Origin: CAYFZR01 sp964347835 [NCBI: uncultured archaeon]
GTDB taxonomy: Archaea; CAYFZR01
Reading direction: 5' to 3'
NCBI GenBank assembly: GCA_964347835.1
Contig: CAYFZR010000045.1
Coordinates: 1 to 15,146 of the forward strand
DNA length: 15,146 nucleotides
Positions 6,002 to 12,960 of this stretch are shown here, piece by piece. A program made the translations under genes and the position numbers. The first letter of the stretch is position 1. Each line of letters starts with the position of its first letter. The notes under the pieces are model-generated. The model saw only the letters and a program-made list of their open reading frames with translations, was not told the DNA's origin and made no database searches.

Positions 6002-6682
6002 ATGAAAAAAATCTTTGTTTTGCTGTTTGTAATAGTAGGAATCTCAGCAGTTTCTTCGGTTTCGGCAAAATCGATGGTAGTTATATTAGTAAGCGATCAC
6101 ATGGCTGACTGTACCGTGGCAGAGGCTCTTGCCGCTGAATTAGATGCAACCATTGTCAAGACTCCTTTCAACGCATACGATAAGAGCGTCTTGGATGATA
6201 TTTTGGCAATAAATCCAGAAGAAGTCATAATAATAGGAGGACCTGTAGCAGTATCTCCGGAATACTACGAAAGACTAATTGAGAGAGGCATTGATGTAAA
6301 AAGGATAGGAGGGAGAACTAGACAGCAGACCAGCATCTTAGTTTACAACGAGTACAGGCAAAGATTTGGCTTAAATCCCATCATCGCGGATGGCCGACAG
6401 CCCTATGGGCTTCAAGGACGTTTTCCTGTATGGTTCTTCGACAACGAGACCGAGATAAATTCCTTCATGAATCAATATAGATCTCTTGTTCTAAACTACG
6501 GGCGTGCAATGAGTTTTGCGCACAGAGCAAGGTACGGAATCTTAAATGTAACCGATCAAGAAGTAGAAAATTTTGGATTAGGTCTCCAACAAAGAATGAG
6601 GACACAGTACGGTAATCATACCTGGGTTAGGACGAGAATGAGAGGTCACGGAATGCCTCCTTGGGCACGGGGGAGACGCTGA
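6002..6682 (+). CDS. Secreted protein with one CWB2-type cell-surface domain
   Basis: Residues 1-22 form a signal peptide with probable cleavage after SVSA. Residues about 24-112 form one cell wall-binding type 2 (CWB2) repeat: TVAEALAAELDATIVKTP, EEVIIIGGPVAVSPEYYERL and VKRIGGRTRQQTS are the three typical blocks. In Clostridia CWB2 occurs as three repeats that trimerise and anchor proteins to the cell wall. A single repeat in an archaeon is unlikely to use that anchor and may be a folding or ligand-binding unit instead. The last 110 residues match nothing I know; they are rich in Arg, Gln and Gly and end basic (MPPWARGRR). There is no C-terminal membrane span, so the protein may be released or bind an acidic surface layer. 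Confidence 0.75.
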   Translation: MKKIFVLLFVIVGISAVSSVSAKSMVVILVSDHMADCTVAEALAAELDATIVKTPFNAYDKSVLDDILAINPEEVIIIGGPVAVSPEYYERLIERGIDVKRIGGRTRQQTSILVYNEYRQRFGLNPIIADGRQPYGLQGRFPVWFFDNETEINSFMNQYRSLVLNYGRAMSFAHRARYGILNVTDQEVENFGLGLQQRMRTQYGNHTWVRTRMRGHGMPPWARGRR

Positions 6683-6751
6683 CGAAATACTGATTCGATC
6701 GTTATAGGAAAAAGAGATCTTGGATTTAAATTAAACTCAAGGAGGTTTTTT

Positions 6752-7432
6752 TTGAGTTCAGGGAAACATATTTCGAAAGAAAACCTCGCGAAGATGATTG
6801 ATCATACTAATCTAAATCCCAACGCGACATTTGAAGATATAGAGAAACTCTGCAATGAGGCAAAGAAATACGGCTTTGTAGTCGTATGCGTTGCTCCATA
6901 TTACGTAAGAAAAGCGGTTAAACTGCTTGAAGGTACTGATATAAAGGTATGTGGCATTGTTGGCTTTCCTTTTGGCTACGATTCCACCGTAACAAAAGTC
7001 TTTGAAACAAAAAAAGCCATGGAAGATGGTGCTTTAGAGATAGACATGGTTATGAATAGATGCGCCCTCAAAAATAAAGAGTATGGCGCTGTCAAAGAAG
7101 ACATTGAATCCGTTGTTAAGGCTGCAAAAGGAAGAATAACCAAAGTAATAATGGAAACCTGCGATTTAAATGAGGAAGAGATAGAAAAGGCCTGTAAAAT
7201 TATTGAAGAATCTGGAGCACACTTTGTAAAAACATCTACCGGCTTTGGTAAGGGAGGAGCCAAAGTAGAGGATGTAAAACTTGTCAAAGAAGTAGTAGGC
7301 GCAAGGATAGGAATTAAAGCCTCTGGCGGAATTAGAACCTATGAACAAGCAATTGAGTTAATGAAAGCCGGAGCAACAAGAATCGGAACAAGCGCCGGTG
7401 TTAAAATAATCGAAGGATATTGCGGGCCCTAA
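6752..7432 (+). CDS. deoC: Deoxyribose-phosphate aldolase
   Basis: DeoC converts 2-deoxy-D-ribose 5-phosphate to glyceraldehyde 3-phosphate and acetaldehyde, feeding deoxynucleoside carbon into central metabolism. The 226-residue sequence has the TIM-barrel class I motifs: IDHTNL near the N terminus, GFPFG (71-75), EIDMVMN (97-102) with Asp98, the Schiff-base Lys160 in HFVKTSTGFG, and Lys189 in GIKASGGIR, which tunes the active site. Length is normal for archaeal enzymes. Translation starts at TTG (6752), five bases after GGAGGT (6741-6746); this site decides the start. No nucleoside phosphorylase gene is next to it, and it lies alone between the CWB2 gene and a convergent LysE gene. Confidence 0.93.
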   Translation: MSSGKHISKENLAKMIDHTNLNPNATFEDIEKLCNEAKKYGFVVVCVAPYYVRKAVKLLEGTDIKVCGIVGFPFGYDSTVTKVFETKKAMEDGALEIDMVMNRCALKNKEYGAVKEDIESVVKAAKGRITKVIMETCDLNEEEIEKACKIIEESGAHFVKTSTGFGKGGAKVEDVKLVKEVVGARIGIKASGGIRTYEQAIELMKAGATRIGTSAGVKIIEGYCGP

Positions 7433-7433
7433 A

Positions 7434-7446
7434 ATTTCTCTTTTTT
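7434..7446 (+). terminator. T-rich terminator after deoC
   Basis: A pyrimidine run (TTTCTC followed by six T) begins two bases after the deoC stop, between the convergent deoC and LysE genes. This is the normal archaeal termination signal. Confidence 0.5.
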
Positions 7447-7451
7447 GAAAG

Positions 7452-8075
7452 TTAAAAGAATACTGAGAAGACGAACCAAAGTCCAAATATTAGCAAAATA
7501 AGACTGCATCCACCAAAAACGATTTCGTGAATCTTTTGGTTCCAGAATCTTTTCGATTTGTATACTGTAGAAGATACTATGAGATCCCAAACGAAATCGC
7601 ATGAAAGATGCGTGACTGTGAATAGTATTATGCCAATTAGACCGAATATAGAGGCTTTGATAATTAAGGCGGCGCCAATGGTAGCCCACCAAAGAAAGAA
7701 ATATGGGTTTACGGTTGTTGTAATTATTCCTGCTGCTACAGATCCGTAGGATAAATCTGCTTCCCCCTTTTCAATTTTTTCTCTAACTTTAAACATTTCT
7801 ATACCCATATAAATAAGCATTAAACCGCCTCCAAGACTTATTATAATTTTTATTATGTTAGAGGTAAAGAACTTAGCAAATCCTACGTAAATCAAAATTA
7901 TAAGAGGAGTTTCGATTATTGCATGACCCAACGCTATAAAAAAGCCTGAATTCCAGTTTTTATGCCCTTTGGCAACTGTTACAGCGAAAACAGGACCGGG
8001 CATCATGACTCCGGACATAGATATTAAGACTACCACAGCGAGAAATGGCAATAAAGTTGTGTAAGCGGTTTCCAT
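7452..8075 (-). CDS. LysE family exporter
   Basis: The 207-residue membrane protein has about six spans and the LysE/RhtB family marks: MSGVMMPGPVFAVTVAKG near the N terminus (the PGP motif), GFFIALGHAIIETPLI, a hydrophilic loop around residues 95-108 (KVREKIEKGEAD), and TTVNPYFFLWWATIG. Family members export amino acids such as lysine, arginine, threonine or homoserine from the cytoplasm; the substrate cannot be read from sequence. Length is typical. The ATG at 8075 is the natural family start; no clear ribosome site precedes it, and AT-rich sequence about 25 bases upstream (AATAATAG on the minus strand) could be a weak TATA element of a leaderless transcript. It converges on deoC. Confidence 0.85.
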   Translation of the reverse strand: METAYTTLLPFLAVVVLISMSGVMMPGPVFAVTVAKGHKNWNSGFFIALGHAIIETPLIILIYVGFAKFFTSNIIKIIISLGGGLMLIYMGIEMFKVREKIEKGEADLSYGSVAAGIITTTVNPYFFLWWATIGAALIIKASIFGLIGIILFTVTHLSCDFVWDLIVSSTVYKSKRFWNQKIHEIVFGGCSLILLIFGLWFVFSVFF

Positions 8076-8207
8076 GGAAGGTTAGAAAAATTACTATTAT
8101 TTCACTTTTTCTCCTTTAAAAGGAAAATATGCTAACAAGGCCGACCCCGCGAATGTAACATATCTCGTGATGAATCAAGGCATTAAAGAAAGATTACGAA
8201 TTAAGTC

Positions 8208-9026
8208 TCAGAAGCAGAACTCGTAGGAAATTTTATTTTTCTCGCAAAAACTTTTGATTTCGTTCTTAACGCTTTGATAGTAACTGCTGCCAGTATTTCT
8301 TATTTCACTGTATTTTGGGAGAAGATCGGGGTACTTATCCATCAACAAATCATTAATATCTCGCCAGTTTCCGCTTTTGAAGTTGAGTTTGTCTATGATA
8401 ATATCGCGAACGCCCATTTCAAAAGTAATCTTCATAATCTCCGCTAAAGTCTCTTCTGTGAGGTAAGGAAGAATAGGTCCTAAAAAGACGTAGGTTTTGA
8501 TTCCATTTTCTATCAATTCTTCCAAAGCATTCAGTCTTTTATCGATTGGGGATGAAAAAGGCTCAAAATCTTTTCTAACACTATCTTCCAAGGTAACGAT
8601 TGTAAAGCCAACCTCACAATCTTCCATTTCACTCAAGAGATCTATGTCTCTTTTTACCAGATGAGATTTTGTCAAGATCGAAATAGGAAGATTATAATCT
8701 TTTAATACTGATAATAGGCCTCTTGTGATATTATAGTGCCTTTCTAATGGCTGATAAGGATCTGTAACGCTGCTAAGTATTATTTCTCCTCTATTTGCCT
8801 TTCTTATCTGTTTTCTTAAAATTTCTACAGCATTTATTTTTACATCTACGAAACTGCCCCATGGATCGTTTAAGTGTCCAGAGTACCTCCTCATAAAGCG
8901 TGCATAGCAGTAAATGCACCCGTGTTGGCATCCTACGTATGGATTTATGCATAAATCTACACCAGGAATGCCAGATCTGTTAAGTATAGATTTGATCATA
9001 ATTTCGTTTATTTTGAGGTTTTTCAT
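8208..9026 (-). CDS. SPL-family radical SAM protein
   Basis: The sequence carries the radical SAM cluster motif Cys-x3-Cys-x2-Cys (CQHGCIYC; residues 33, 37 and 40 from Met at 9026) in the context NPYVGCQHGCIYCYARFMRR. This is typical of the COG1533 group related to spore photoproduct lyase. Further marks are SSVTDPYQPLE, ILTKSHLVKRDIDLL and GFTIVTLEDSVRKDFEP. True spore photoproduct lyase repairs a thymine dimer, but archaeal COG1533 members lack spores and their reaction is unknown; I do not assign a substrate. I chose ATG 9024-9026 because a TATA box (9052-9060) is about 30 bases upstream and homologues begin close to it. A GTG at 9080 would add 18 residues and lies upstream of that box. 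No maturase or peptide partner is adjacent. Confidence 0.83.
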   Translation of the reverse strand: MKNLKINEIMIKSILNRSGIPGVDLCINPYVGCQHGCIYCYARFMRRYSGHLNDPWGSFVDVKINAVEILRKQIRKANRGEIILSSVTDPYQPLERHYNITRGLLSVLKDYNLPISILTKSHLVKRDIDLLSEMEDCEVGFTIVTLEDSVRKDFEPFSSPIDKRLNALEELIENGIKTYVFLGPILPYLTEETLAEIMKITFEMGVRDIIIDKLNFKSGNWRDINDLLMDKYPDLLPKYSEIRNTGSSYYQSVKNEIKSFCEKNKISYEFCF

Positions 9027-9051
9027 AGTCTCTGTCTTATGATGTCTGCTA

Positions 9052-9060
9052 AAATTTAAA
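9052..9060 (-). promoter_or_regulatory. TATA box of the radical SAM gene
   Basis: On the minus strand TTTAAATTT lies about 30 bases before the ATG at 9026. It supports the shorter start and a leaderless or nearly leaderless transcript. Confidence 0.45.
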
Positions 9061-9187
9061 TCTTTAAGGCAAAAAATCACAACTTGATGGAGGTAAATAT
9101 TATTTTATCGCTTGTATTCGGTGTCAATTATTAAAGAAGCAATAAATAACTTTTTATAATAGATAAAGAAAATGGAAGAATGAGAAA

Positions 9188-9640
9188 ATGCCATCTATTT
9201 CTTTCAGCATGTTTAAAGAGAAATTGCTAGACGGAACAAAAACGCAAGCAATTAAAAGGCACGGAAAGAAACCAAGAAAAGTGGGAGATACTTTGTATAT
9301 CTTTTGGAAACAAAGGGAAAAAGTAGGAACAGGAAAAGTTACGGATCTTTTTGATATAAAAATCAGCGAAGAAGGAATCATCATGAATGATCAATTCTAT
9401 GATAAAGATTCAAAGGAATTGAATGATTTGGCCAATAGAGAAGGTTTCGGATCTGGTATTGAGCTCTTAAATTGGTTTGATTCAATGTATGAGTTATCTA
9501 GTAATCAAAACTTTCAAGTAATTCGATGGGAATGGTTAGGATGCGATTTTTGCGAAAACCGAATAACAGATAAAAATTATCATATTTTAGAAGAAAAAGA
9601 TGGGGTAATTTTAAGAATTTTATGTTCAAATTGTAAGTAG
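9188..9640 (+). CDS. ASCH-domain protein with C-terminal four-cysteine zinc finger
   Basis: Residues about 4-60 match the ASCH (PUA-like) fold: FKEKLLDGTKTQAIKR, then KVGDTLYIFWKQREKVGTGKV. ASCH domains are thought to bind RNA or modified nucleotides; some hydrolyse N4-acetylcytidine. Residues 61-112 include a helical segment (DSKELNDLANREGF) common in this group. A tail carries Cys119-x2-Cys122 and Cys146-x2-Cys149, a treble-clef-like zinc site ending one residue before the stop. RNA binding is therefore plausible. A TATA box (TTTTTATAAT, 9151-9160) gives a transcript start near 9180, so the leader is only a few bases. No neighbour suggests a pathway. The ASCH call is moderately strong, the biochemical role unknown. 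Confidence 0.75.
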   Translation: MPSISFSMFKEKLLDGTKTQAIKRHGKKPRKVGDTLYIFWKQREKVGTGKVTDLFDIKISEEGIIMNDQFYDKDSKELNDLANREGFGSGIELLNWFDSMYELSSNQNFQVIRWEWLGCDFCENRITDKNYHILEEKDGVILRILCSNCK

Positions 9641-9666
9641 GTTTATGTCTAACAGGTAAATTTACT

Positions 9667-10017
9667 TTAAGAAACTATCAAGCTCCTTAAAATTAGCATA
9701 ATAATGATATAAGTTCCCAATCCTCCGAATAACGATGTAACGATCCCTATGTATTTATAAAAGATGACAACGAATCCCACATATCCGATCCATGGTATGA
9801 AGGCAATGAAACAGTTGGGGTAAAGTATACTTACCGCTAGTTTTGAATTTGACGTCTCGATATAGGTGAAAAAAACAGTGGTCATCGTTATTAAGGGCAA
9901 AAAGATTATCATGGCTGCGTAAAATGGATCTTGCATCTTGGCACCGAAGTGGGTTGCCCCCGTCACTAAAGATCCTGCGCATATGAAGATTAGAACATAT
10001 TTAGCTAACTCGATCAT
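9667..10017 (-). CDS. Small four-span membrane protein, GlpM-like
   Basis: This 116-residue protein has four predicted spans (about 5-25, 33-52, 60-86 and 90-113) with few charged residues. Its size, span spacing and short loop ETSNSKLA between spans two and three resemble the bacterial GlpM/DUF3147 proteins, whose function is not known. The likeness is weak and from memory. A GGAGGATT ribosome site lies just upstream of the ATG (10015-10017), and a TATA box at 10070-10083 on the minus strand gives a leader of about 25-30 bases. Directly upstream of that TATA box is the hairpin array described separately, so this gene may be controlled by whatever acts there. Confidence 0.6.
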   Translation of the reverse strand: MIELAKYVLIFICAGSLVTGATHFGAKMQDPFYAAMIIFLPLITMTTVFFTYIETSNSKLAVSILYPNCFIAFIPWIGYVGFVVIFYKYIGIVTSLFGGLGTYIIIMLILRSLIVS

Positions 10018-10069
10018 ATTAATCCTCCTTGGAGACTTTTCAAGAACTTTTTTTATATGTAGTTCTCAC

Positions 10070-10083
10070 GAGTATATAAAAAG
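10070..10083 (-). promoter_or_regulatory. TATA box of the GlpM-like gene
   Basis: On the minus strand CTTTTTATATACTC is a strong TATA box that would start transcription near 10045. The hairpin cluster begins two bases upstream of it, in the position usual for activator or TFB-contact sites. Confidence 0.55.
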
Positions 10084-10084
10084 C

Positions 10085-10137
10085 AGCGTGGCTCGCTATG
10101 GAACGTGGCTCGTTCCATGCAACGTGGCTCGTTGCAT
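10085..10137. repeat. Array of three palindromes with constant TGGCT loop
   Basis: Three hairpins follow one another: 10085-10097 (AGCG-TGGCT-CGCT), 10098-10118 (ATGGAACG-TGGCT-CGTTCCAT) and 10117-10137 (ATGCAACG-TGGCT-CGTTGCAT). The loop and closing CG pair never change, while the stem changes on both sides together (GGAACG/CGTTCC versus GCAACG/CGTTGC). The last two share two bases. A fourth copy is at 10230-10246. This is either an RNA structure under selection or a set of protein-binding palindromes. Confidence 0.75.
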
Positions 10138-10229
10138 CCGCAATTTTATCAAAAATTATTCTATAACGGCACAAGAGAGTCCTTTTCTACTCTAAATATT
10201 ATATGGGGGTTTAGAAAGGGGGTGATAAG
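10117..10229. repeat. Direct repeat unit, copy 1
   Basis: The unit begins with a GCAACG hairpin followed by GCATCCGCAA, then an 82-base block (10148-10229) running from ATCAAAAATTATT through a small pyrimidine-loop hairpin (10176-10193) to two G runs, ending GGGGGTGATAAG. Copy 2 follows immediately. No convincing gene is encoded here. Confidence 0.75.
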
Positions 10230-10389
10230 GCAACGTGGGTCGTTGCATCCGCAACGAACTTTTAAAAAAAGTTCAATCAAAAGAAAGATATTAACTAGCA
10301 ATCTAATCAAAAATTATTTTATTACTGGGACAAGAGGGGCGTTTTTCTCCTCTAAATTTTATATGGGGGTGTAGAGAGGGGGTGGTAAG
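10230..10389. repeat. Direct repeat unit, copy 2 with an internal insertion
   Basis: This copy repeats the hairpin (10230-10246, loop TGGGT), GCATCCGCAA, and the downstream block as 84 bases (10306-10389), ending GGGGGTGGTAAG. About 50 extra bases lie between (10256-10305), starting with a perfect GAACTTTT/AAAAGTTC hairpin (10256-10274). The CGTTGC at 10241-10246 can pair either with GCAACG at 10230-10235 or with GCAACG at 10251-10256, so two structures compete. Confidence 0.75.
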
Positions 10390-10434
10390 TTAGGATAAGA
10401 TAATTACAGTATAAAATGTATTATTCCCCCCTTC

Positions 10435-11184
10435 TTACTGCATCTTCTCCAGTTTTCTTTTCAACTTCTTATAAGTTTTCTTAGATATCTCTCCTCTCTT
10501 GTATCTTTGATCCAATTTATCCATCATATCTTGTAGAGCTTCTCGTTCTGCGTCTACCTCTACTGTTTCACGACTCGGTTCTTCGAGGATTTTTTCGTAT
10601 TCGCTCCTGAGTTCTTTGTATAAACTTTCTGATATCTCTCCTTCTTCGTATTTTTTACGTAATGAATCGATGGATTCTTTGATTACCTCAATCTCAGAAG
10701 CCTTAACACCTTCTTCAATTTCTTCTTCCTTTCTCGTTTGGACGTATTCGGAGAAAAGATCTCTCTTGTAGAAAATCAGTGCAACCGCGAAGACTCCTAC
10801 TATTCCAAAAATCCATCTGTAGTCAAAACCATTTTTTCCTGGTTTAGGAATCGCTTTTTCACCTTCAGACGGCGGTTTGATTTGAGATGCCACGCCAATA
10901 TCTGCAGAAGCATTGGAGACCTCTGGGGCAGGCAGACCAAGTTTCATAAACACGTCATTTACCGAAAGGCCTTGAGAGAGCAGGATAATCGCGTTGTTCC
11001 TAATATCTTTAGCAACGTTACATTTACAGTCGATTATGTTAAAATCACAAGCCATACCATTGCATGGACAGTCTACGTAGATTGCCTTACTCACAAACTC
11101 ATTCCATCTCTCTGGTTGAGCATAAGCATTAGAAATTAGAAATAATGCGAAAATGAGTAAAAAAAGCATTCTTTTGTGCGCCAT
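10435..11184 (-). CDS. CcmH-like cytochrome c maturation protein with membrane anchor and SHOCT-like motifs
   Basis: After a signal peptide (1-22) the 249-residue protein has a cysteine-rich segment: Cys39-Pro-Cys41, Cys46, Cys53 and Cys55, followed by the helix AKDIRNNAIILLSQGLSVNDVFMKLG. This matches the CcmH thiol-redox domain, in which a CPC-type motif leads into a helix of the form A-x2-IR-x3-L-x2-G. CcmH reduces apocytochrome cysteines before haem attachment. A low-complexity linker leads to a membrane span (about 124-139). The cytosolic part has two SHOCT-like units, SLRKKYEEGEIS (174-185) and KLDQRYKRGEIS (223-234), with charged coils. A GAGAGGTT ribosome site (11193-11200) and TATA element (11223-11230) support the ATG start. 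It fits the octahaem cytochrome at 437 as a client, though the other ccm genes are not here. Five cysteines and the SHOCT tail are unusual for CcmH. Confidence 0.7.
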   Translation of the reverse strand: MAHKRMLFLLIFALFLISNAYAQPERWNEFVSKAIYVDCPCNGMACDFNIIDCKCNVAKDIRNNAIILLSQGLSVNDVFMKLGLPAPEVSNASADIGVASQIKPPSEGEKAIPKPGKNGFDYRWIFGIVGVFAVALIFYKRDLFSEYVQTRKEEEIEEGVKASEIEVIKESIDSLRKKYEEGEISESLYKELRSEYEKILEEPSRETVEVDAEREALQDMMDKLDQRYKRGEISKKTYKKLKRKLEKMQ

Positions 11185-11482
11185 CGAATTTCAACCTCTC
11201 TTGTTCTTCAAGTTTGATATGATTATAACTTAAGTATCTTATTTATGTTTCTATCGAATATCTAAAGTTGGTTGAACTCTTGAACTGACTTATATACTTT
11301 GCTATTATACGAACTCTCTGCACCTCTCAATGAAATTTTTTGTAAAATTTTATTTGGATTAAAATTTAAAGAAAATATGAGAGTTAAATAAAGAAAATAA
11401 GTATAAAAAATCGACAATTTTAAATATCAGAACTAATACAGAAAGTATGGATTAAAATAGGAAATATTGAAGGTGAAAATAT
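11185..11482. other. AT-rich intergenic region with an unassigned TATA-like element
   Basis: Apart from the CcmH promoter (minus, 11193-11230) and the promoter and ribosome site of the coiled-coil gene, it holds a near-palindromic TATA element (TTATATACT, about 11289-11297). This is preceded by a tandem TTGAACTC/TTGAACTG repeat (11272-11287). No reading frame of use follows it; the only short one is ten codons (ATG at 11331). I see no RNA gene. Confidence 0.4.
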
Positions 11483-11959
11483 TTGGAAGATATCGAATTA
11501 GTTGAGAAATTAAAAATAGCACAAGAAAATTTTGAAAATTTAAGTGAAAAAATGAGAAAGTTAAGTGCATTAATAGACGTTTGTAGGAAGATAAACGAAT
11601 TAAAATCAGATTTTCCACTATTGCAGCAAGAGTACGACATAAAAGAACTTGAGAATGAACTAAAAGAGTTAAGAAAAGAAGCGAATGAAATGTGGGAGAC
11701 CCGAAGAGACTTAAGAATTAAGACGCACGAGAGATTTGGAAAACCTCAAGTTGAGAAATTTAGGTCAGGAATTCAAAAGCTTTCTGAAGAAGAGCTTTAT
11801 TTAAAATTCAAGGATACTATTAAAAATTATGATGATTATACATATTCTGAGAGTGCTATGGTTGAATACTGTTTTATGAAACAATTTCCCAAACTATGGA
11901 AAATTTATAAAAGAACAATTTTGAAGATGTTATTGCTGACTTTGGTATATACTGAATAA
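11483..11959 (+). CDS. Coiled-coil protein of unknown function
   Basis: The 158-residue protein starts at TTG (11483), with AGGTGA six bases upstream (11471-11476), a good archaeal ribosome site that decides the start. Residues about 1-80 are charged and helical with heptad-like spacing of Leu, Ile and Val (ELVEKLKIAQENFENLSEKM; KELENELKELRKEANEMW), so a coiled coil is likely. The second half is mixed, with a tyrosine-rich stretch (KNYDDYTYSES) and a hydrophobic end (ILKMLLLTLVY) too short to be sure of a membrane span. I recognise no domain. Codon and base composition are more AT-rich than its neighbours, as often seen in recently acquired genes, but this is by eye. It converges on panE with 55 bases between. 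Confidence 0.6.
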   Translation: MEDIELVEKLKIAQENFENLSEKMRKLSALIDVCRKINELKSDFPLLQQEYDIKELENELKELRKEANEMWETRRDLRIKTHERFGKPQVEKFRSGIQKLSEEELYLKFKDTIKNYDDYTYSESAMVEYCFMKQFPKLWKIYKRTILKMLLLTLVYTE

Positions 11960-12014
11960 GACTCGCAGTCAAATTTGTCCATTAAATCTGAGATGCCATC
12001 TAAGGAAGTCTAAA

Positions 12015-12941
12015 TTAATCTTTTTTATTTAATTCTTCCATGGTATTCAAGATATTGGTTACCGTCTCGTTTACTGGGGTTGCGATGCCGTGCCTTTTTC
12101 CTAGTTTTACGATGAATCCGTTTAAATAGTCTATCTCTGTTCTCTTTCCCTTCTCTATATCCTGGAGCATTGAACTCTCGTGTTTTGCCGTAGGAGGTAA
12201 CTGTTTCTCGAGGAGGTACCTGAAGTATTCTTCTGCGGTAAATCTCAGATTTATTCCTTCTGCTCGCGCCACTTGGAAAGATTCCTCTAGCATTGATCTC
12301 ATAATTGCTAAGGTATCATCATTCTCTCCAAGCACGCCGTAGGGCACCTTCAAGATGGCAGAGAGGGGATTCAGGGCGATGTTATAAAAGGCCTTCATCC
12401 ACTTCTCCCTGATGATATCATCAGAAGATTTAGCAGGTATTCCTGTCTCGCTTATAAGCCTAGCAACCATCTCAGACTTTTGAACGTCTCTGTCAAGAGC
12501 ACCAACCAAGCATTCGCTTGCATATACCGTAACTTCGACGTGTCCAGGCTCCAAAATCCTTGCACCAAAAATCGCCATCCCTCCCATGGTTCTACTCCTT
12601 CCTATGAGTTCTTCTATAACTTCCTCGTTTCCGATGCCGTTTTGCATGCTTATAACTATACTTTCGTCTGAAAGAAGAGGAAGAATCTGTTCTAAAGCTT
12701 TTTTTGTGTCATAAGCCTTCGTAGTGATGAAAACTATGTCTTGAGATCCTATCTTTGAGGTTTCAGTGTAAGCCTTGACGTTAAAGGTATGATCGCCCCA
12801 TATCCCAGAAATCTTGAGTCCCTTTTCGTTTATAACTTTCATATGAGGATCTCTGCCAACAAGAGCAACGTCATTCGTTCGCGATAAAAATCCTCCGAAG
12901 ACAGAACCCAATGCCCCAGCACCCATCACCAATACATTCAT
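12015..12941 (-). CDS. panE: 2-dehydropantoate 2-reductase (ketopantoate reductase)
   Basis: This NADPH enzyme reduces ketopantoate to pantoate in coenzyme A synthesis. From Met at 12941 (308 residues) it has the Rossmann motif GAGALG (7-12), the ISMQNGIGNEE block, the catalytic Lys183 in EKWMKAFYNIALNPLSA, and the C-terminal block SSMLQDIEKGKRTEIDYLNG with Glu269, followed by HGIATPVNETV. Length is normal. I chose ATG 12939-12941: it begins directly with the Rossmann strand (MNVLVMGAGA), and an AT-rich TATA element (12961-12972, minus) lies 25 bases upstream, as for a leaderless transcript. A farther in-frame codon at 12995 would add 18 residues not seen in the family. In archaea the enzyme works with pantoate kinase rather than PanC. 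It stands alone here. Confidence 0.93.
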   Translation of the reverse strand: MNVLVMGAGALGSVFGGFLSRTNDVALVGRDPHMKVINEKGLKISGIWGDHTFNVKAYTETSKIGSQDIVFITTKAYDTKKALEQILPLLSDESIVISMQNGIGNEEVIEELIGRSRTMGGMAIFGARILEPGHVEVTVYASECLVGALDRDVQKSEMVARLISETGIPAKSSDDIIREKWMKAFYNIALNPLSAILKVPYGVLGENDDTLAIMRSMLEESFQVARAEGINLRFTAEEYFRYLLEKQLPPTAKHESSMLQDIEKGKRTEIDYLNGFIVKLGKRHGIATPVNETVTNILNTMEELNKKD

Positions 12942-12960
12942 AAAAATTTTGTAAGATGGA

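Noticed and set aside
8080-8207. Possible remnant coding stretch (frame through KGKYANKADPANVTYLV) ending in TAG near 8220
   Set aside because: No start codon with a ribosome site, only about 45 codons, and no recognisable family. Could be a gene fragment but cannot be supported.
9938-10195. 85-residue plus-strand frame entering the hairpin array
   Set aside because: It is antisense to the GlpM-like gene for its first third and continues only because the palindromes contain no stops.
10105-10374. 89-residue plus-strand frame with the GSLHPQ motif twice
   Set aside because: The peptide repeat follows from the DNA repeat and its palindromes. No ribosome site, and copy 2 differs from copy 1 by changes that favour pairing rather than codons.
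10085-10389. CRISPR array
   Set aside because: Repeats are palindromes of changing stem sequence without regular unique spacers, and no cas gene is near.
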